Shown here in pieces: positions 5,268-8,443 of a stretch of DNA of 8,443 nucleotides. Position 1 is the first letter of the stretch. Each line of letters opens with the position of its first letter. The notes beneath the pieces were generated by a model that made no database searches, was not told where the DNA came from, and saw nothing but the letters and a program-made list of their open reading frames with translations. The translations under genes and the position numbers were made by a program. The stretch spans positions 1 to 8,443 of the forward strand of contig JAFGOU010000440.1 in the NCBI GenBank assembly GCA_016926315.1, given 5' to 3'. The DNA is from Chitinispirillaceae bacterium (GTDB taxonomy: Bacteria > Fibrobacterota > Chitinivibrionia > Chitinivibrionales > Chitinispirillaceae).

Positions 5268-6758
5268 TCAAACCGCGATTTCCTCCGGCTCAACAATTAT
5301 GGACGATTCGCCGGGTCCACCACTTTCATGAAAACAAACAGGACTTCTGAGCCACTTTCCGGCATGCCGGATTTCCACATAAGAATCTTCTCGGACCTCA
5401 TCCCATCGAACCTTACCATTTGCATCGGTTACCTTTTGATCTGAAATGGTATTTCCTTCGCTGTCGACTAACCAGCAAATCGCCCCGGATAATGGTTTTT
5501 TTACGGAATCAACGTATTGAATGTGTATATTGAATGCGGCGGGTGACAAGACAATGGAACATTCAGCGCTTCCCGTATCATCTAAAACAGGCACTTCTGT
5601 TTTCACATGATGATTTCCTTTTTTTAATTCAACAAAAAACCTGCGATGCGGCACTTTCCACGATACTGAACCCTTGCTATCCGTTACTTTTTCATTTGAA
5701 ATAACCCGACCGGCTTCATCGGATAAAATCGCTTTCGCTTCGGCAATCGGCAGCTCTTTAGATTTTAGGAAAACAATCCGGATCTCACCCTCCTCGGTTC
5801 CGACCGGTACCGGAAGGTACGTCAATGTTCCGAGCGGACAGATCCCCGGGCTGCACCCTCCCGAGAAACAAGGCACTTTCGGGTACTCTTTTTCTTCAAA
5901 AAACAGCACCTCCACCCTACGGTTCGTCTGGCTCCGGTAGTTGTCCCTTTCCTTCTCTTCGACAGGCTTGAACTCGCCGCAGGCCACGATATGTTTTTCC
6001 GGATCATTGTTGACAAAATTAAGGCCCCCGCGCAACGCGTCCAGACCGTTTTTGTCGGTCTTCAGCAGTTCCGCCAGCTTGACATCGTAGCAGTCATACA
6101 CCGCGCCCCATGTCTTTTTGTCGAACGAACCGTATTCGGGTATCGGCTTGTTCCCGGCCTCGCCGATCACGCTTTTATTGTAACTCTTCTGAAACGCGAC
6201 CGTGGCGGCCCAGAGTGTGACATTGCCCTCGGGATACCCGCACGGCCAGCCGAACTCCTTTGCCGCCCAATTAAGCACGTCGATGTAGTCGTCCCAGAGC
6301 ACGCCCCGTTTCTTGCCGCTGCCGCCGTCAGGATAACGCTGCTCATCGGTAAGATGCGGCCCCCAGCACGCGGTCGCGAACTGGTCACGGGCGCCGGTTA
6401 TCATGCCATGCACCGCTTCGGCGCGAATGCGTGATAGCCTGACATTCGCCTCGTCGCTGCCGACCGTATCGGTATACCCGGCGATGAGCATCTTTTTTTC
6501 CTTGTGCTTTGCCGCATAATCGATACATGCCGCGATGACGCTCAAACCGGGCCTGGAAACGCCGTCGGCCGGGGGTGTTGTCTCCGTCGGCAGCAGAACG
6601 GCGCTGTTGAACCGCAGGAGCGTATCGCCTATTTCGATAAAGTAGACCTCAACGCAGGGATCACCGGTCACAATGACACGACAGGAAACCCCGGGTTTGA
6701 GGACCGGTTCGAAATCCTTCAACTCGGATCGTTTGACTTCATATTCGTCAGACGGCAT
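5268..6758 (-). CDS. Split OmpA-like protein with peptidoglycan-binding-like insert and two Ig-like repeats
   Basis: The protein has 496 residues and no signal peptide or membrane segment. Residues about 41-120 are the first half of an OmpA-C/MotB fold (FIEIGDTLLRFNSAVLLP, then LIAGYTDTVGSDEANVRLS, IRAEAV). The second half comes only at 257-288 (CGEFKPV, then SQTNRRVEVLFFE). Between them sits an insert of about 135 residues resembling a PG_binding_1 helical domain (VLNWAAKEFGWPC, VAFQKSYN, YGSFDKKTWGAVY). A Cys-rich linker (C297, C302, C307) leads into two related Ig/transthyretin-like repeats at about 324-400 and 409-490, sharing an (I)S(N/D)-x-KVTD-x-(K/N)G pattern. OmpA-C domains bind meso-diaminopimelate in peptidoglycan. 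The ATG at 6758 has GGAAG six bases upstream; a GTG at 6824 would add 22 residues. The 5' two thirds are GC-rich and the 3' third is AT-richer, suggesting domain swapping. It is paralogous to the divergent gene at 6897. Function unknown; a role with the neighbouring effector is an inference. Confidence 0.75.
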   Translation of the reverse strand: MPSDEYEVKRSELKDFEPVLKPGVSCRVIVTGDPCVEVYFIEIGDTLLRFNSAVLLPTETTPPADGVSRPGLSVIAACIDYAAKHKEKKMLIAGYTDTVGSDEANVRLSRIRAEAVHGMITGARDQFATACWGPHLTDEQRYPDGGSGKKRGVLWDDYIDVLNWAAKEFGWPCGYPEGNVTLWAATVAFQKSYNKSVIGEAGNKPIPEYGSFDKKTWGAVYDCYDVKLAELLKTDKNGLDALRGGLNFVNNDPEKHIVACGEFKPVEEKERDNYRSQTNRRVEVLFFEEKEYPKVPCFSGGCSPGICPLGTLTYLPVPVGTEEGEIRIVFLKSKELPIAEAKAILSDEAGRVISNEKVTDSKGSVSWKVPHRRFFVELKKGNHHVKTEVPVLDDTGSAECSIVLSPAAFNIHIQYVDSVKKPLSGAICWLVDSEGNTISDQKVTDANGKVRWDEVREDSYVEIRHAGKWLRSPVCFHESGGPGESSIIVEPEEIAV

Positions 6759-6896
6759 GATGCTCTTCCGGTTAAAAGAACAATATACCTTTTCGACAGT
6801 TGCCCCGTCATGAGTCAAAAGCACCTATATCTTCTTGTCTTGCTCTGCCAGAATCACCTATTTTAATCATCAACAGATCGGACCCACTACCATCTC
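6759..6896. promoter_or_regulatory. Divergent promoter region between the two split-OmpA genes
   Basis: This 138-base spacer must carry the start signals of both flanking genes. For the rightward gene a partial sigma-70-like pair is visible: TTGTCT (6835-6840), 18 bases, TATTTT (6859-6864), 32 bases before the ATG; no clear Shine-Dalgarno precedes that ATG. For the leftward gene GGAAG serves as ribosome site, and TATATT on the minus strand is a possible -10 without a convincing -35. No operator palindrome was recognised. Confidence 0.3.
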
Positions 6897-8443
6897 ATGA
6901 CCACCACCTGCACCATCCACACCTGGCACGGCACCTACCGCCTCTCTTCCGGCGGCCGGACTGACGGCGCGTCGTCGTCCGATTCGCTCTTTTTCCTGAT
7001 CGCCTCACTGCGGCGGCGCGACCCGGAAGCGCTCCAGGGCATGGCGCAGGCCGGCCCCGGGCTTCTTTCCCATTCCCTGCCCGTGTTCCACCATACCCGC
7101 GAACTGCCCGACTCCCTGCTCGAATCAATCGCCAGCGATCTTCAGTGGCGCGTTGCGTCGGGTCAACTTAGCGTCGAAAAAATCGACCTCCTCAAAAACC
7201 TCCACGTCCGCGACATGCCGCCACCGCCGCCAGAAATTATCGAAGAACCGCCCGAAGAAGTTATTGCCGCGGCGCCGGTCGACGAACCAGCGCCTCCAAC
7301 CACCGCCTGGTACGAAGTGGTGGTCACCGATGAAAACGAAATGCCCATCAAAAACGCAAAAGTCATTTTTACCATCGGCGGCCAGACCTATACCGTTCCC
7401 ACGGACAGTGAAGGAAAAGCGCGCATCGAAGACGTGGAAGAGCAGGAGGCGACCGCAAAAATCGAACTGCCCGATGACAGCGCGTCATCCGCAGCCGCCG
7501 ACCAAAACGACGCTGCCGCGATCACCGAAGATGCTGCAGCCGAATCAGACACTCCTCCTGTGCACTGCGACTTCGTGGAAATTCCCGACATCCTGTTCCA
7601 CCACGGGACCGCTGTGCCCTGCCTGGACAGCAGCGGCGCGCTGCTCGGCGCACTCGTCACCACACTTGATTTCGCTCGCAGCAACCCTGACAAGGAGGTC
7701 ATCCTCTTCGGCCATACCGACACCTCGGGCGACCCGTCCTACAACTTCGACCTGTCCCAGTGGCGCGCCGAAGGGATCAAGGCCCTGCTCGACAACGACG
7801 TCAATACCTGGCTCGACGTGATCGACCTGGCTTCCAAAGTCGAGGACTACCAGGCAACGCTCAAGGCGCTCGCAACCGCGCATGGCTGGCCCTGCGACCC
7901 GGGCGCGGTTGACAACAACAGCGGCCCCAAGACCAAAACCGCGGTCAAGGCGTTCCAGGAACAGTACAACACCCGGAAGAGCGGCAGCCTCAAGCCCGAC
8001 GGCGTCATGGGCCCCAAGACCTGGAGCGCGCTGTTTGCCGTGATGCGCGACCTGCTCAACGCAGCCTGGACCGCCCATACAAAAGAACCCGCCCTGCCCG
8101 CACTCACCTACGGCCATAACGGCAAAGGCATCTACCCGTGCGGCGAAAGCTTCCCGATCGAGGCCGCGGACAAGGACAACTATAAATCCGCCACCAACCG
8201 CCGGGTGGAAATAACGTTCTTCGACAAGGGCACAGCGCCGGAACTGAAGGCCCCGGCGGACAAGAAGAAGGTGGAGAAGCAAGAGGCGCCGGTGTATGAC
8301 GGGGAGAAGACGGAGAGGAAGGTTATTCCGGTGAAAAAAGCAGAGCCTGTTTTGGGAGATTCCATCGTTCTCGAATTCATCTTTCCTCAAGTGAACGACG
8401 CCTCAAAGCCGCATAAGCAGTACGTGAATCTCGACGCCGACGG
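6897..8443 (+). CDS. Second split OmpA-like protein with peptidoglycan-binding insert (3' end beyond window)
   Basis: The frame is open from the ATG at 6897 to the end of the window (515 codons). There is no signal peptide. Residues 1-105 are a domain I do not recognise (starts MTTTCTIHTWHG). A Pro/Glu-rich linker (108-135) follows, then an Ig/transthyretin-like module at about 138-190 (VVVTDENEMPIKNAKVIF, TDSEGKARI) and an Ala/Asp-rich spacer. The OmpA-C first half is at about 224-300 (ILFHHGTAV, VILFGHTDTSGDPSYNFDLS). The insert (about 301-410) has a fuller PG_binding_1 signature than its paralogue: LKALATAHGWPC, GPKTKTAVKAFQEQYN, DGVMGPKTWSALF. The fold resumes at about 413-443 (YPCGE, SATNRRVEITFF). 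A Lys/Glu-rich linker leads to the start of another beta-rich domain at the edge. The shared GWPC, AFQxxYN, KTWxA, CGE and TNRRVE motifs make it a paralogue of the divergent gene. The nearest upstream in-frame stop is at 6864, leaving 6897 as the only upstream ATG. It probably binds peptidoglycan; its partner or effector role is unknown. Confidence 0.75.
   Translation, partial: MTTTCTIHTWHGTYRLSSGGRTDGASSSDSLFFLIASLRRRDPEALQGMAQAGPGLLSHSLPVFHHTRELPDSLLESIASDLQWRVASGQLSVEKIDLLKNLHVRDMPPPPPEIIEEPPEEVIAAAPVDEPAPPTTAWYEVVVTDENEMPIKNAKVIFTIGGQTYTVPTDSEGKARIEDVEEQEATAKIELPDDSASSAAADQNDAAAITEDAAAESDTPPVHCDFVEIPDILFHHGTAVPCLDSSGALLGALVTTLDFARSNPDKEVILFGHTDTSGDPSYNFDLSQWRAEGIKALLDNDVNTWLDVIDLASKVEDYQATLKALATAHGWPCDPGAVDNNSGPKTKTAVKAFQEQYNTRKSGSLKPDGVMGPKTWSALFAVMRDLLNAAWTAHTKEPALPALTYGHNGKGIYPCGESFPIEAADKDNYKSATNRRVEITFFDKGTAPELKAPADKKKVEKQEAPVYDGEKTERKVIPVKKAEPVLGDSIVLEFIFPQVNDASKPHKQYVNLDAD

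Noticed and set aside
3484..6376. Shared 14-base string CCAGCACGCGGTCG near 3484 and 6363
   Set aside because: It is a single short GC-rich match inside two unrelated coding regions, without flanking similarity; best explained by chance.
5268..6758. Ordinary outer-membrane OmpA porin
   Set aside because: There is no signal peptide, no beta-barrel region and the OmpA-C fold is interrupted; only the peptidoglycan-binding domain type is shared.
7153..7821. Plus-strand frame in the second split-OmpA gene, Ser/Thr/Pro/Arg-rich
   Set aside because: It is a frame-shifted reading of the real gene; the composition is typical of an out-of-frame GC-rich sequence.
7545..8390. 281-codon minus-strand open frame opposite the second split-OmpA gene
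   Set aside because: GC-rich genes often leave long antisense frames; the plus-strand frame has clear OmpA and PG-binding motifs throughout.

Overview
The window comes from a Gram-negative bacterium. It carries kdsB, which activates the lipopolysaccharide sugar Kdo, genes of a type IV pilus inner-membrane platform (pilM-pilN), and a peptidoglycan amidase of a type VI secretion effector family. The presence of gatC indicates an indirect Asn/Gln-tRNA amidation route. Medium-high GC, an HD-GYP response regulator and an intergenic inverted repeat of AAAGTT-type heptads would fit a deltaproteobacterium (Desulfobacterota or Myxococcota-like). That placement is an impression, not a demonstrated assignment.

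Left half (1-4032, all minus strand). Read in the direction of transcription, the order is gatC, a spacer with an inverted heptad repeat, kdsB, a REC-GAF-HD-GYP response regulator whose start overlaps the end of kdsB, then pilM and pilN, which runs off the left edge. These are ordinary chromosomal genes with tight spacing. The link between the response regulator (a predicted c-di-GMP phosphodiesterase) and the pilus genes is suggestive of co-regulation.

Right half (4033-8443). This looks like an accessory region. On the plus strand there is a Tae4-family amidase (4198-4665), overlapped by ATGA with a signal-peptide-bearing ankyrin-repeat protein (4662-5252) that is a good immunity candidate. 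Tail to tail with it lies a 496-residue protein (5268-6758, minus strand). In this protein an OmpA-C-like fold is interrupted by a peptidoglycan-binding-like helical insert and followed by two Ig/transthyretin-like repeats. Divergent from it, across a 138-bp spacer, is a second protein of the same rare split-OmpA architecture (6897-8443, plus strand, running off the right edge). Neither split-OmpA protein shows a signal peptide or membrane segment. The segment from about 4050 to 5700 (tae4, the ankyrin gene and the 3' half of the first split-OmpA gene) is clearly poorer in GC (about 38-45% in sampled 60-base lines) than its flanks (about 55-68%), which suggests a transferred or swapped cassette.

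Working model (inference): the right half is an interbacterial antagonism island of a type VI or related contractile injection system. Tae4 would be the cell-wall-cutting effector, the ankyrin protein its periplasmic antidote, and the two split-OmpA proteins would be peptidoglycan-engaging carriers, spike accessories or effectors. No VgrG, Hcp, PAAR or sheath gene lies in the window, so the delivery system itself is not shown. No gene-free stretch exceeds 300 bases. No tRNA, rRNA, CRISPR array, transposase or integrase was recognised.
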